Assembly (NCBI GenBank): GCA_965232015.1
Contig: OZ246946.1
Span: 2,728,001-2,792,000, forward strand
DNA: 64,000 nt
Direction of reading: 5' to 3'
Source: JAJEAO01 sp963667635
GTDB taxonomy: Bacteria > Acidobacteriota > Vicinamibacteria > Marinacidobacterales > Marinacidobacteraceae
The notes under the pieces are model-generated. The model searched no databases. It was given only the letters and a program-made list of their open reading frames with translations, and was not told where the DNA came from. Numbering within the stretch: the stretch's first letter is position 1; every line of letters begins with the position of its first letter. This document shows, piece by piece, positions 27,532 through 35,894 of the stretch. The translations under genes and the position numbers were made by a program.

Positions 27532-28302
27532 ATGGGGCCTTCCGGGGAGGTCGCGGTGATCGGAATGCGTGTCCGCGACGAAGGCGGGGACGGCCGAGAG
27601 GCCGTGCCGGACGAGGAGACGCGGCCACATTGGGGCTACGAAGGTTCGATCTCTCCGGAGCGCTGGGGCTCGCTGGATCCGGACTTCGCCGCCTGTAGCG
27701 TCGGGAAGCGGCAGTCGCCGATCGCCTTGGCCAGCGCCGAGTCGGCGGAGCTTCCCCGGATCGCCTTCGACTATCGGCCGAGTCCGATCTCCATCCGGAA
27801 CACCGGCAACTCGATCCAGGTGGACCACGAGGCCGGAAGCGGCATCACCATCGAAGGCTCGCGCTACGAGTTGCAGCAGTTCCACTTCCACGCGCCCAGC
27901 GAGCACAGCGTCGGGCGCCGTTCGTTCCCGATGGAGATGCACCTGGTCCACGCCCGCGAGGACGGCGCGCTGGCGGTGGTCGGCGTCTTCCTCGAGGAGG
28001 GCGCCGCCAACCCGGAACTCGCCCGGGTGTTGAGCAGCCCGCCGCGCACGCCGGGACCGGCGCGGACTGTCCGGGGAACGGTGGATGCGAACCACCTCCT
28101 GCCCCGGCGGCGGACGACCTGACGCTATCGGGGATCGCTCACGACGCCGCCCTGCACCGAGGGGGTGTCGTGGATCATCATGACGGAGCCGCTGAGCGTC
28201 TCACGCGAACAGATCGCTGCGCACAACGCGATCTTCCCGAACAACTCCCGCGCGGTGCAGCCGCTGAACGGCAGGCCCCTCCTCACCGACCACCGGCGCT
28301 GA
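27532..28302 (+). pseudogene. Alpha-carbonic anhydrase interrupted by an in-frame TGA
   Basis: The alpha-type carbonic anhydrase core reads HWGYEGSISPERWGSLDP, KRQSPI, FHFHAPSEH (two zinc His) and EMHLVH (third His). A TGA at 28120-28122 then stops the frame after DANHLLPRRRTT. The same frame continues without any shift as RYRGSLTTPPCTEGVSW and ends HNAIFPNNSRAVQPLNGRPL before a TGA at 28300. The register across the stop is exactly that of the family, so one nonsense change is the only break. The truncated product would lack the Thr-gating loop (TTPPC). There is also no signal peptide, which most bacterial members have. Pseudogene or assembly error. Confidence 0.85.
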
Positions 28303-28471
28303 TTCCCCCGTGCTCAGTCGCCCCGCAAGGGCGATGTCGCCATCAGTCGCGTATCCGACCTTCACGCCGAGCGGGGCCAGGACCGCGAGTATCAGGGAGC
28401 CTACGATCGGCCCGGGCCCGAGTTCGCGCGCCTGCCGGACCGCCAGAGGGGCGCCACGGGAGACGTTGACG

Positions 28472-29062
28472 TCAGGGATCGGGATCGGTACTCCGGTTCG
28501 AGTGCCGACCCCGGCGAAGGGAAGCCGACTCCTGCGATTCACGAGGCTGTAGAGGATCCGTCCACCGCCGATCGTTGTCGCGCAAGGACACCAGGTCGCC
28601 GTCCCAGCCGGACCCCGGCATCCGCCGGATCTTGTCGGGACTCATGGCCCCGCTGCCGGCTCGATCTGCCGAGGTCGTCCGGTCGAGGAAGACCCGCGGG
28701 GACCAAACCTCGACCGATCCATAGCGCGGCCTGGTGAAGTCGCGGGTGTTGCCGCTGATCAGGGTGGCCTCGCCGGCGTCCGCCGTCGCCAGATACACCT
28801 CGTCGTCAGGATCGCGGAGCCGAAGAACAGCCGCTGTCGGCTCGACGAAAATGGCCAGCCGGGCGATGCTTCGGATGGCGAACTCCATGGTCTCCCGATA
28901 CCGCGCGAGGCGCGGCCGCCGGGCCACGGCTTCGTACTCGCTCAGGATCGGCTTGGACAGGACGATTTCGTGTTGGCGCACCGCCCTGGCAATGACATCG
29001 CGGCACGCGCCGTTGACTCTCGCTGCCGACACCACAACGTTGCAGTCGAGGACGATTCTCAC
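28472..29062 (-). CDS. PIN-domain toxin (COG1569 type) with abnormal C-terminal tail
   Basis: 196 residues. The PIN core occupies the first ~130: RIVLDCNVVVSAARVNG (Asp), KPILSEYEAVARRPRL (Glu), DPDDEVYLATADAGEATLIS (two Asp) and GNTRDFTRPRYGSVEVWSPR, which normally lies close to the C-terminus. About 60 further residues rich in Arg/Ser/Asp have no family counterpart, suggesting a lost stop codon. It overlaps by four bases the 3' half of an AbrB-type antitoxin gene that an IS21 element has split. The toxin is therefore separated from its natural promoter. Confidence 0.82.
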   Translation of the reverse strand: MRIVLDCNVVVSAARVNGACRDVIARAVRQHEIVLSKPILSEYEAVARRPRLARYRETMEFAIRSIARLAIFVEPTAAVLRLRDPDDEVYLATADAGEATLISGNTRDFTRPRYGSVEVWSPRVFLDRTTSADRAGSGAMSPDKIRRMPGSGWDGDLVSLRDNDRRWTDPLQPRESQESASLRRGRHSNRSTDPDP

Positions 29063-29251
29063 GACTCGCCGCGGCGGCGGTCACGGCGTGATGCGGCGAC
29101 TTCAGCGATCGCCTCCCTCATGATCTCGTCCTCGGAGCGCCCGAGATCGCTGGAAGAGGGCTGCGCCGCCGCCAGTCGGGCGACGATTCGCTGGGCGACG
29201 ACACTCCGGTCCACGACTTCCTGAGGTCTCAACAGGATGCCGTCACCGAGA
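29059..29251 (-). pseudogene. AbrB-type antitoxin, C-terminal half (split by IS21)
   Basis: Encodes LGDGILLRPQEVVDRSVVAQ and then an acidic helical tail ending in RDRRRGES. This is the second half of an AbrB/SpoVT-fold antitoxin. Its first 35 codons are at 32033-32138 on the far side of the IS21 element. An ATG within the IS terminus could start an 81-residue hybrid here (beginning MCLIFDGHICP), but that lacks the DNA-binding barrel. The CGAGA at 29247-29251 is one copy of the target duplication. Stop overlaps the toxin start (ATGA). Confidence 0.85.
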
Positions 29252-29395
29252 TGTTGCTGGCCGTCGAAAATAGGACAGATGTGGCCATCGAAAATGAGAC
29301 ACATCGGGCTCGGGATCGTGGGCCTGATCCGGGGGCTGGTGAGTTCGAGGTGGCCTCGGGTTACACACGCGTCTCCACTCGGAGAGGGAGGCGCG

Positions 29396-30436
29396 ATGAT
29401 CGGGAGAGAGCAGCGGGTGCTACTACGGCATTACCTCGAGCAGGGACTGACGAAGGCGGCGATCGCTCGTCAGGTAGGCGTGAGCCGAAGCACGGTCCAT
29501 CGTTGGATCGCGACCGGGCAGCTGAACCGGGATCTGGACGACGAGGCGGTGAGGTATGGGCCGCGGGCGCGGGCGCCGTCGAAGCTGGACCGCTACAAGG
29601 GGATCATCGGGGCTCGGCTGGCGAGCCATCCGAAGCTGACGGCGGCGCGGCTGTTCCGTGAGGTTCAGGCTGCGGGCTACGAGGGGAGCTACAACCAGGT
29701 CAAGCGGTATGTCCGGGGGATCCGGCGGGGTCCGGCTCCGGAGCCGGCGCGTCGGTTCGAGACGCCGCCGGGGCATCAGGGGCAGGTGGACTTCGCGAAC
29801 TTCCGGCTGCCGTGGGGGAGGCGGTATGCGCTCGTCGTGGTTCTGGGCTACTCGCGGCTGATGTGGCTTCGGTATTACGAGCGGCAGACGATGCCGGTGG
29901 TGATGCGGGGGCTGGAGGCGGCGTTCCGCGCGTTCGGCGGCGTGCCGTCGGAGCTGCTGTTCGATCAGATGAAGGCGGTGATCACGTCGGACGGGCGGCG
30001 CACCGGGGGCCGGGTGGTGGAGAACCGGGAGTTCCTGCGGTTCAGCAACCACTGGGGCTTCCGGATCCGAGCGTGTCGTCCGTATCGGGCGAGGACGAAG
30101 GGGAAGGTCGAGCGGCCGATCCGGTACATCCGGGAGAGCTTCTTCTACGGTCGGGACTTCGTCTCTGACGAGGACCTGAACGCGCGGGCGGAGGAATGGC
30201 TCACGCGGGAAGCGAACGTGCGGGTTCACGGGACGCTGAAGGAGCGGCCCGCGGATCGGTTCGAGGAGGAGCGCGGACACCTGGGGCCGCTGGCGCGGTG
30301 GCCGTATCGGCCGGTGACGCCGCGGCCCGGTCCCCGGGATCGGCGGCGAGGTCGGCGAGGAAGCTCACCGCTTCAGGTGGATGTCGAGCGTCGTCCGCTG
30401 GCGACGTATGCGCAGATCGCGGAGGAGATCGGATGA
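29396..30436 (+). CDS. istA: IS21 transposase IstA
   Basis: 346-residue DDE transposase. An N-terminal helix-turn-helix (TKAAIARQVGVSRSTVHRWI) is followed by the rve integrase core, with Asp in GQVDFANFRLPWG, Asp in SELLFDQMKAVI and Glu in RTKGKVERPIRYI. The C-terminal tail is basic. GGAG ten bases upstream of the ATG supports the start. It overlaps istB by four bases (ATGA), standard for the family. All three catalytic residues are present, so it could be active. Confidence 0.95.
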   Translation: MIGREQRVLLRHYLEQGLTKAAIARQVGVSRSTVHRWIATGQLNRDLDDEAVRYGPRARAPSKLDRYKGIIGARLASHPKLTAARLFREVQAAGYEGSYNQVKRYVRGIRRGPAPEPARRFETPPGHQGQVDFANFRLPWGRRYALVVVLGYSRLMWLRYYERQTMPVVMRGLEAAFRAFGGVPSELLFDQMKAVITSDGRRTGGRVVENREFLRFSNHWGFRIRACRPYRARTKGKVERPIRYIRESFFYGRDFVSDEDLNARAEEWLTREANVRVHGTLKERPADRFEEERGHLGPLARWPYRPVTPRPGPRDRRRGRRGSSPLQVDVERRPLATYAQIAEEIG

Positions 30437-31251
30437 AGACACTGTCACGCCGGGAACGGATTGCGGCTCAGCTGGCCGACCTGAAGATGCCGGGAGCTCT
30501 GGAGGCGCTGGACGAGGTGCTGTCCGGAGTGGACGGAGGAGGCACGACCGCCTCGGAGGCGATCGAGCGGCTGCTGCGCGCGCAGATCGCGCTTCGGAAC
30601 AGCCGGCGGCTGCAGACGGCGATGCGTTCGAGTCGGCTGCCGGCGATCAAGACGTTGGCGGATTTCGACTTCAGCTTCCAGCCCTCGATCAAGCGGGAGC
30701 AGATCGCGTCGCTGCATGAGCTGGGGTTCGTGGAGCGGAAGGAGAACGTGGTGTTCCTGGGGCCGCCGGGAGTGGGGAAGACGCACCTGGCGATCAGCCT
30801 GGCGATCACGGCGGCGGAGAACGGTCGGCGGGTGTATTACGGGACGCTGACGGACCTGATCGCCTCGCTGGAGGAGGCGGAGGCGGCGGGTCGGCTGAAC
30901 CAGCGCCTCAAGACGCTGACCTACCCGTCGCTTCTGGTGGTGGACGAGATCGGTTACCTGCCGGTGACGCGGAACGGGGCGATCCTGTTCTTCCAGCTGG
31001 TCAACCGACGTTACGAGCGGGTCTCGACGGTGCTGACGTCGAACCAGGGGTTCGAGAACTGGGGAGAGATCCTCCGCGACGAGGTGATGGCGGCGGCGCT
31101 GCTGGACCGGCTGCTGCACCACTGCCATATCGTGAACATCCGGGGGAACAGCTACCGGATGCGTCGCCGGATGGAGCTGTCGAAGACGATCCACCCGACC
31201 GGGGCTCACGCCCGCGAGGCGGGGCAGTCAGCAGCGGGAGGCCCCCGGTGA
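30433..31251 (+). CDS. istB: IS21 helper ATPase IstB
   Basis: 272-residue DnaC-like AAA+ ATPase that remodels target DNA for IstA. N-terminal domain to about residue 70, then PAIKTLADFDFSFQPSIKR, Walker A LGPPGVGKTHLAISL, Walker B LLVVDEIGYLPVT, and sensor STVLTSNQGFENWGEIL. The final 20 residues (TGAHAREAGQSAAGGPR) fall inside the right-end duplication, so the true ancestral C-terminus may have been slightly different. Intact. Confidence 0.95.
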   Translation: MKTLSRRERIAAQLADLKMPGALEALDEVLSGVDGGGTTASEAIERLLRAQIALRNSRRLQTAMRSSRLPAIKTLADFDFSFQPSIKREQIASLHELGFVERKENVVFLGPPGVGKTHLAISLAITAAENGRRVYYGTLTDLIASLEEAEAAGRLNQRLKTLTYPSLLVVDEIGYLPVTRNGAILFFQLVNRRYERVSTVLTSNQGFENWGEILRDEVMAAALLDRLLHHCHIVNIRGNSYRMRRRMELSKTIHPTGAHAREAGQSAAGGPR

Positions 31252-32032
31252 CGAGGCCGCGCGTTCCGGGTCGCCTCGCTCCGGTCGCTCCGCTCCCTCC
31301 GCGTTGCGACCCGGAACGGGCCCGATCCTTCCTCGTCACAGACAGGAGTGAGCTGACCGCCGCGCCCCCGACATCTGACCGATCAACGACTCCTTCGAGA
31401 GGTTCGGGCGCCGTGGGCGGGACCGGCGTCCGCTCAGCGAGCCCTCAGGCGAAGACTACCGACACGCCGTGGGCCGCCAGCCCGGCAACGATGACCTTCG
31501 TCACCGCGACCCGAGATCTCCGCGATCGTGAACCCGATGGACATCCAGTGGCAGGTGGCGGTCCCGAAGGAGTCGCATCTTCGATGGCCGTCGTCGCACC
31601 CGACGACATTGACCAGGACGATCCACTCGACCGGGGCTCACGCCCGCCAGGGGCAGTCGGCAGGGAGAGGCCCCCGGTGACGCGCCCCTGCGTTCCGGGT
31701 CGCCCCGCTCCCGTCGCTCCGCTCCTTCCGCGTTGCGACCCGGAACGCGCCGGATCCCTGCTGGTCACGGACCGGAGTGAGTTGACCGCCGCGCACCGGA
31801 CATCCGCGCCGACCGCCTCATCTCCGAGGCTCCCCGCCGGGGCGAGTCCTCAGGCGAGGGCTACTGAAACGCCCCGCACCGCAAGTTCAACCCCAGCCCC
31901 GACGACCCAGGTCTCGGTCGCCTCGCACCTCGACGACCACGGACGAGCCGGGCTTCCCACAACGAGTCGCGACCCAAAAAGTGTCGCATTTTCAATGGCC
32001 AGAAGTGTCGCATTTTCGATGGCCATTGACAA
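31189..32032 (+). repeat. Tandem duplication of the IS21 right end (~430-bp period)
   Basis: From 31189, CGATCCACCCGACCGGGGCT recurs at about 31619 as CGATCCACTCGACCGGGGCT. Similarity continues through GCGTTCCGGGTCGC, GCGTTGCGACCCGGAACG and GTGAGCTGACCGCCGCGC to the end of each unit. The first unit ends in a decayed terminus, GTCGCATCTTCGATGGCCG (31572-31590). The second ends in the functional terminus GTCGCATTTTCGATGGCC. No credible intact gene lies in 31252-31980. Confidence 0.75.
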
Positions 32033-32138
32033 CGAGAATCGTGGCCTCCATGATGTCGCCCTCCTGCAGGGCAATGCTCCGGCGGAGCCGAGATGGGATC
32101 GTGACCTGGAACTTGGATCTCACGGCTACGAGCGTCAT
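32033..32138 (-). pseudogene. AbrB-type antitoxin, N-terminal half (split by IS21)
   Basis: Begins MTLVAVRSKFQVTIPSRLRR and continues ALQEGDIMEATIL, the swapped-hairpin AbrB/SpoVT DNA-binding barrel. GAGGAGG eight bases upstream marks a genuine start. The IS21 element interrupts codon 36. Joining CTCG from this half to GTGACGGC at 29246 after removing one CGAGA copy gives EATIL-GDGILLRP with no frame change. As it stands, the ORF runs 11 codons into the IS end and stops. The 240 bases beyond, up to 32379, hold no recognisable gene. Confidence 0.88.
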
Positions 32139-32379
32139 GTTGGCCTCCTCGGTGGTCGGAAAGTCCTAAATTCCTACTACAGCCAGTATGGACTTGCAAG
32201 AACCGCTGACTCCGGGCCCTTCAAGCGCAGGCTCGACAGGTGCGCTCGCCCGAAACCTGCCAGAGGGGTCGTCGCACGCAATCCGCGCTGTTCGCGGCAC
32301 CGGGCTGAATGACCGGAGCTGCGGAAGGCGCAACCGCGCACCGCCGACGGGCCGGAGGATGACCACACGGCGATGAGCC

Positions 32380-33060
32380 TCAGACGCGGAGGACCTTCAT
32401 CACTTCGTCGCCGAGGTGGTTGATCACCTTGACCGCGATGCGGCCGGAAGCGGGCTTCGGGAACGGGCGGGAGACCGTGCGGCGGAGACTCTCCCACGCT
32501 TCGCGGTCCACTTCGTTCTTGAGGGTCGTCTTAAGGCGTGGTAGTTCGTGATGACGACGAGCGCCTTGTCCACGTCCGGCCGCATGTCGCGGGGGACGAG
32601 CTCGTGGCGGCTGTAGGAGCTGTCCGGATCGTTCGGTTGGAGGACGCGGAGCCGGTCCCGGATCGTGATCCCGGGAGCGACCACGAGGAAACCGTTCGTG
32701 AACTTCTGCCGCTGCGAGTGGCGGACCGCATTGACCGTCTGCCACGCGATCAGCATCGCCATCACGGTCGTCTTGCCCGAGCCGGTCGCCATCTTGAGCG
32801 CCAGGCGGAACAGATCGGGGTTCGCGGCGTGGTTCGCGCTCCGCAGGTGATTCCAGATCTGTCGGAGTTCCGTGCGAACTCGCGGCTCCGACTCCCGGAG
32901 CGCGCCGAGGACCTCCACCAGCCAGATCGCGGTCTCCACCGCTTCGACCTGGCAGAAGAACGGCCGCCGGTTCTGGAAGTCGTGATCGCGCCAGTGGATG
33001 AGGAGGCGCTCGGTCTCGGGGGTCACGCCCCACTTCGCTCGCGGGAGCCGCCGCCACCGG
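32380..33060 (-). pseudogene. Restriction endonuclease (BPTD_3080-like), middle and C-terminal remnants
   Basis: From 33060 the frame reads DRWRRLPRAKWGVTPETERL, then Walker A LALKMATGSGKTTVMAMLIA and FLVVAPGITIRDRLRVLQP, up to VVITNYHAL at about 32537. There the frame breaks into KTTLKNEVDREAWESL and RPFPKPASGRIAVKVINHLG, which is the extreme C-terminus of the family, ending at a TGA (32380). Intact members are roughly 1000 residues, so some 600 residues are deleted at this junction. Helicase motifs downstream of motif I are therefore missing. The N-terminus lies across the IS256 element. Confidence 0.8.
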
Positions 33061-33068
33061 TCCACCTC

Positions 33069-34448
33069 GAGCTATGGCCGAAAGTGGGTGACGGCATGAT
33101 CAGGCTGCGGCGTGGATTGCGGTCTCGGCCTGCTGGCCGTCCTTGAACTTGACGCCCTTGAAGACCAAGGGCAACTTCGGGCTCCCGTTCAGCCGACGCC
33201 AACTCTCGCTGGCCGCCATCACGAGCTTGAACACCATTGTCAACGCCGTCCGGTGCGACAGGCAACCCTTGCTCCTCACCGTCCGGTGCCTCACCGTCGC
33301 GAACACGCTCTCGATCGGGTTCGTCGTCCTGATGTGCCCCCAGTGCTCCGCCGGGAAGTCGTAGAACGCCAGCAGCGCCTCTCGATCCTTCTCCAGGCAC
33401 CGCACCGCCTTCGGATACTTCGCCCGATACTTCGCCGAGAACGTCCTCAGCGCTCGCTCCGCCTCCCGCCGATCCGACGCCATCCAGATCTGGCGCAGAT
33501 CCAGCTTCGCATTCTTCTGCCTCGACTTCGGCAGAGCATTCAACACGTTCGCCGTCTTGTGCACCCAGCAACGCTGGTGAGCCGTCCCCGGGAACACCCT
33601 CTCCAGTGCCTTCCAGAACCCCAGCGCCCCGTCCCCGACCGCCAGTCGAGGTGGCGCCCGAAGGCCCCGCCCTCTCAGATCCTCCAGCAGCTCCCGCCAA
33701 CTCTGCCCGCTCTCCCGGAACCCCGTCTGGAACCCCAGCAGCTCCTTCCGTCCCGACGCCGTCGCCCCCAAGACAACGAGGACGCACTGACGGTCCTCCT
33801 CCATCCGGCACCGCAGATAGATCCCGTCCGCCCACACATAGACATACTCCCGGGTCGAGAGATCCCGCCTTTGCCAGCGATCGTGATCCTTCGCCCACTC
33901 CGCCTTCAGCCGCCCGATCACTCCCGGACCCAGCCCCGACGCCTCCGGCCCGACCAGCGCCGACAGCGCCTCCCCGAAGTCTCCCGTCGAGACGCCCCGC
34001 AGATACAGCGTCGGCAGCACCGCGTCCAGCGACTTCGTCCTCCGCGCAAACCGCGGCAGGATCGCCGAGGTGAACCTGATCCGGTCCCCCTCCGTCGCCC
34101 CTCGGTCCCGAGCCTTCGGCCGACGAACCTTCATCGGCCCGATCCCCGACAGGATCTCCCGCTCCGGGCCATGCCCGTGACGGACCACCCGCTGCTGACC
34201 CGTCTCGAGCCGACGGTGCGCGTGGGCCTGCAGGAGGGCCTCCAACTCCGCCTCCACGGCCTGCCGCAGCAACTTCTGCGCACCCCGCCGCAAGATATCC
34301 GTCAGAACATCCCGGGCTCCCTGTGGTGAGGGCGGCTCGACCCAAGTACTCTCTCTCATGGCGTATCACTCCTCCTTGGAGATGTGGAAGCTCGTTACTC
34401 CCACGATACGCCACCCCCTCCTCCGTCACCCACTTTCGCGCATAGCTC
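33069..34448 (-). mobile_element. IS256-family insertion sequence (1380 bp)
   Basis: The 26-bp ends 33069-33094 (GAGCTATGGCCGAAAGTGGG + TGACGG) and 34423-34448 are inverted repeats with two mismatches. 8-bp target duplications TCCACCTC flank it (33061-33068 and 34449-34456), the size expected for IS256. It carries one transposase gene and splits a restriction endonuclease gene at codon 88. Confidence 0.93.
33100..34359 (-). CDS. IS256-family (mutator-type) transposase
   Basis: 419-residue transposase. YVYVWADGIYLRCR carries the first catalytic Asp, LAVGDGALGFWKAL the second, and the Glu is in TTNPIESVFATVRHRT. HQRCWVHKTANVLNALPK is the C/H motif between them. Length is normal for IS256 and no frameshift is visible, so the element may still move. 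Confidence 0.95.
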   Translation of the reverse strand: MRESTWVEPPSPQGARDVLTDILRRGAQKLLRQAVEAELEALLQAHAHRRLETGQQRVVRHGHGPEREILSGIGPMKVRRPKARDRGATEGDRIRFTSAILPRFARRTKSLDAVLPTLYLRGVSTGDFGEALSALVGPEASGLGPGVIGRLKAEWAKDHDRWQRRDLSTREYVYVWADGIYLRCRMEEDRQCVLVVLGATASGRKELLGFQTGFRESGQSWRELLEDLRGRGLRAPPRLAVGDGALGFWKALERVFPGTAHQRCWVHKTANVLNALPKSRQKNAKLDLRQIWMASDRREAERALRTFSAKYRAKYPKAVRCLEKDREALLAFYDFPAEHWGHIRTTNPIESVFATVRHRTVRSKGCLSHRTALTMVFKLVMAASESWRRLNGSPKLPLVFKGVKFKDGQQAETAIHAAA

Positions 34449-34711
34449 TCCACCTCCCGGCGGATGGCGTTGATGACCGGGTAGGGGTTGTACTCCTGCT
34501 CGGGCGTGGAGAACCGCTGGTCGCCGAGCCCGAGCCGCCCCGGACGCCCCCGAGTCTTCGTCGGAGCGGGAACCGGGGAGATGAACCGGGCGTCCCGGCG
34601 CGACGCGATGATCTTGCCCGTGGGCTGGCCGTCCTCGTCCAGCTTCCAGTGCCGGCTCGGGTACTCGTAGGGGGAGTTGAGGATCGGGCGCTCGAAGAAC
34701 CTCTCGCTCAT
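34449..34711 (-). pseudogene. Restriction endonuclease (BPTD_3080-like), N-terminal fragment
   Basis: 87 codons starting MSERFFERPILNSPYEYPSR, with HWKLDEDGQPTGKII and EYNPYPVINAIRREV. This is the distinctive N-terminus of a family of helicase-like restriction endonucleases. The IS256 element follows directly. Deleting it with one TCCACCTC copy joins AIRREV to DRWRRLP in frame at 33060. No methylase partner gene remains in the window. Confidence 0.82.
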
Positions 34712-34909
34712 CCGCCGACCCAGTTCACGCCGCGCGCGATTCTATGGGGCACACCCCGATCCCACCGATGAGCCGTTGGCCGTCCCAGCCAACCACTTTC
34801 GGTCCGGTCCCGCAACGGGAAGCCTGACCTCCACCCAGTCCCTGCGCTCCTCGCGCCTGAGCAGGACGCTCGCGTCGGGGCGGCTACCCCAATGGGCTAT
34901 ATTCCGAAA

Positions 34910-35251
34910 GTGAGAACGGTCTTTGAGACCCCGACCTTCACCCGTCAGGCTGATAGGTTGTTCCACGAAGAGGCACGAAGAAAGGTGATTGCCTACCTGG
35001 CCGGACACCCGTTTGCGGGCACTGAGATTCCCGGGACTGGTGGCGTGAGAAAACTCCGCTTCGGCGCCCGTGGACGGGGCAAACGAGGCGGGGCGCGGGT
35101 CATCTACTACGCCACCGGCGGCGGTCTCCCGGTGTACGCGCTGCTTGCCTACGCGAAGTCTGCCCGGGACGACCTGAGCCCGCGGGAGCGCCGGAGTGTG
35201 GCCCGCCTCGCCGCGGACATCAGGCGAGCGACACAAGAGGGGAAGCCGTGA
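34910..35251 (+). CDS. HigB-like (RelE-superfamily) toxin
   Basis: 113 residues. TVFETPTFTRQADRLFHEEA, GTGGVRKLRFGARGRGKRGG (basic active-site strand) and ARVIYYATGGGLPVYALLAY define the COG4737 RelE/HigB branch of ribosome-dependent mRNA interferases. GTG 34910 gives the family's usual N-terminus (RTVFETP). ATG 34892, six codons upstream, is also possible, but TATATT beside it looks like a -10 element. Four-base overlap (GTGA) with the antitoxin gene; toxin first is the HigBA order. Confidence 0.87.
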   Translation: MRTVFETPTFTRQADRLFHEEARRKVIAYLAGHPFAGTEIPGTGGVRKLRFGARGRGKRGGARVIYYATGGGLPVYALLAYAKSARDDLSPRERRSVARLAADIRRATQEGKP

Positions 35252-35553
35252 GCAAGTTCGGAGACGATCTGATTCGGTCGTTGGGCGAGGCCCTCGCGCA
35301 TGCGAAGGGAGAGGGCGCGGCCATCGTCCACCCGCCGTTGACGCCGCGTGACGTGCGTGAGCATGTCAGGCTCACGCAAGCCCAGATGGCGCCGCTGGTC
35401 GGCATGAGCCTGTCGGGATACCGAAAGTGGGAACAGGGCACGCGGGCCGTCAGCGGCCCCGCCGCCATCCTCCTGCGCGTGATCCGGAACGAGCCCGAGG
35501 CCGTCCAACGAGTACTGACCGGCGCCGAGTCGAAGCACGAGGTGCGCGCATGA
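35248..35553 (+). CDS. HigA-like helix-turn-helix antitoxin
   Basis: 101 residues. The XRE-type helix-turn-helix spans about 32-85 (TPRDVREHVRLTQAQMAPLV, GMSLSGYRKWEQGTRAVSGP), as in COG2944 antitoxins. Translation starts at GTG 35248, overlapping the toxin stop. It should neutralise the HigB-like product and repress the operon. Intact by inspection. Confidence 0.9.
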   Translation: MSKFGDDLIRSLGEALAHAKGEGAAIVHPPLTPRDVREHVRLTQAQMAPLVGMSLSGYRKWEQGTRAVSGPAAILLRVIRNEPEAVQRVLTGAESKHEVRA

Positions 35554-35639
35554 GAACGGCGTAGTCGCCGCCGCGTGTCTCTCCGTCGGGGGACGGGTGG
35601 GTGGGTTGCCCGATCGCGCCACTCGCCTGGCCGCTGGGG

Positions 35640-35894
35640 TCACTTCTTGCGCGTTGCGACCCACTCCGCGAGCGCGGCGTTGATCCGCGTTTGCCAACCC
35701 GGGCCGTCCGCCCGGAAGTAGTCCATCACGTCGGCGGAGAGCCGGATCGTGGTCGAGACCTTCGGCCGCGCCAACGGGGGGCGGCCGCGACGGACCGGCA
35801 CGCGCGCGAACTTCTCCGGCCAGTCGCCTCGGGACAGGTCGGGAGCGTCATCCGTGTGCAAGTCGCGGAGCGTAGAGTCGTCGTTCTCTTTCAT
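35640..35894 (-). CDS. brnA: BrnA-like antitoxin
   Basis: 84 residues. The N-terminal toxin-binding arm is followed by RGRPPLARPKVSTTIRLSAD and VMDYFRADGPGWQTRINAAL, the diagnostic BrnA ribbon-helix-helix region. It follows the BrnT toxin gene and overlaps it by 47 bases, as is normal for brnTA. BrnA typically represses its own operon. Confidence 0.9.
   Translation of the reverse strand: MKENDDSTLRDLHTDDAPDLSRGDWPEKFARVPVRRGRPPLARPKVSTTIRLSADVMDYFRADGPGWQTRINAALAEWVATRKK

Larger units (their letters stand above)
29252..32032 (+). mobile_element. IS21-family insertion sequence (2781 bp)
   Basis: The left end TGTTGCTGGCCGTCGAAAAT and the right end (reverse complement TTGTCAATGGCCATCGAAAA) match over the TGGCC-TCGAAAAT core. 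Each end has a second internal copy of the core (29280-29298; 31983-32000), the multi-site ends typical of IS21. It is flanked by 5-bp target duplications CGAGA (29247-29251, 32033-32037) and carries istA and istB in the usual overlapping order. The element is longer than usual because its right end is tandemly duplicated (31189-32032). Confidence 0.9.

Noticed and set aside
28120..28122. Selenocysteine recoding at the carbonic anhydrase TGA
   Set aside because: The family position is not cysteine, no selenocysteine insertion element is apparent, and the simplest reading is a nonsense mutation or sequencing error.
29059..29304. A complete 81-residue antitoxin gene starting in the IS21 end
   Set aside because: The first 18 residues come from the IS terminus and the AbrB DNA-binding half is missing. 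The gene is better read as the 3' half of a split antitoxin.
31252..31980. Passenger genes in the IS21 right region
   Set aside because: Frames there are short, Arg/Pro-rich and follow the 430-bp duplication rather than codon structure. A weak resemblance to PIN C-termini (FVTATRDLRD) is too little to support a gene.
33023..34711. 562-codon minus frame spanning the restriction fragment and IS256
   Set aside because: Only the first 87 codons are real. The rest is the IS256 transposase read in a wrong frame.
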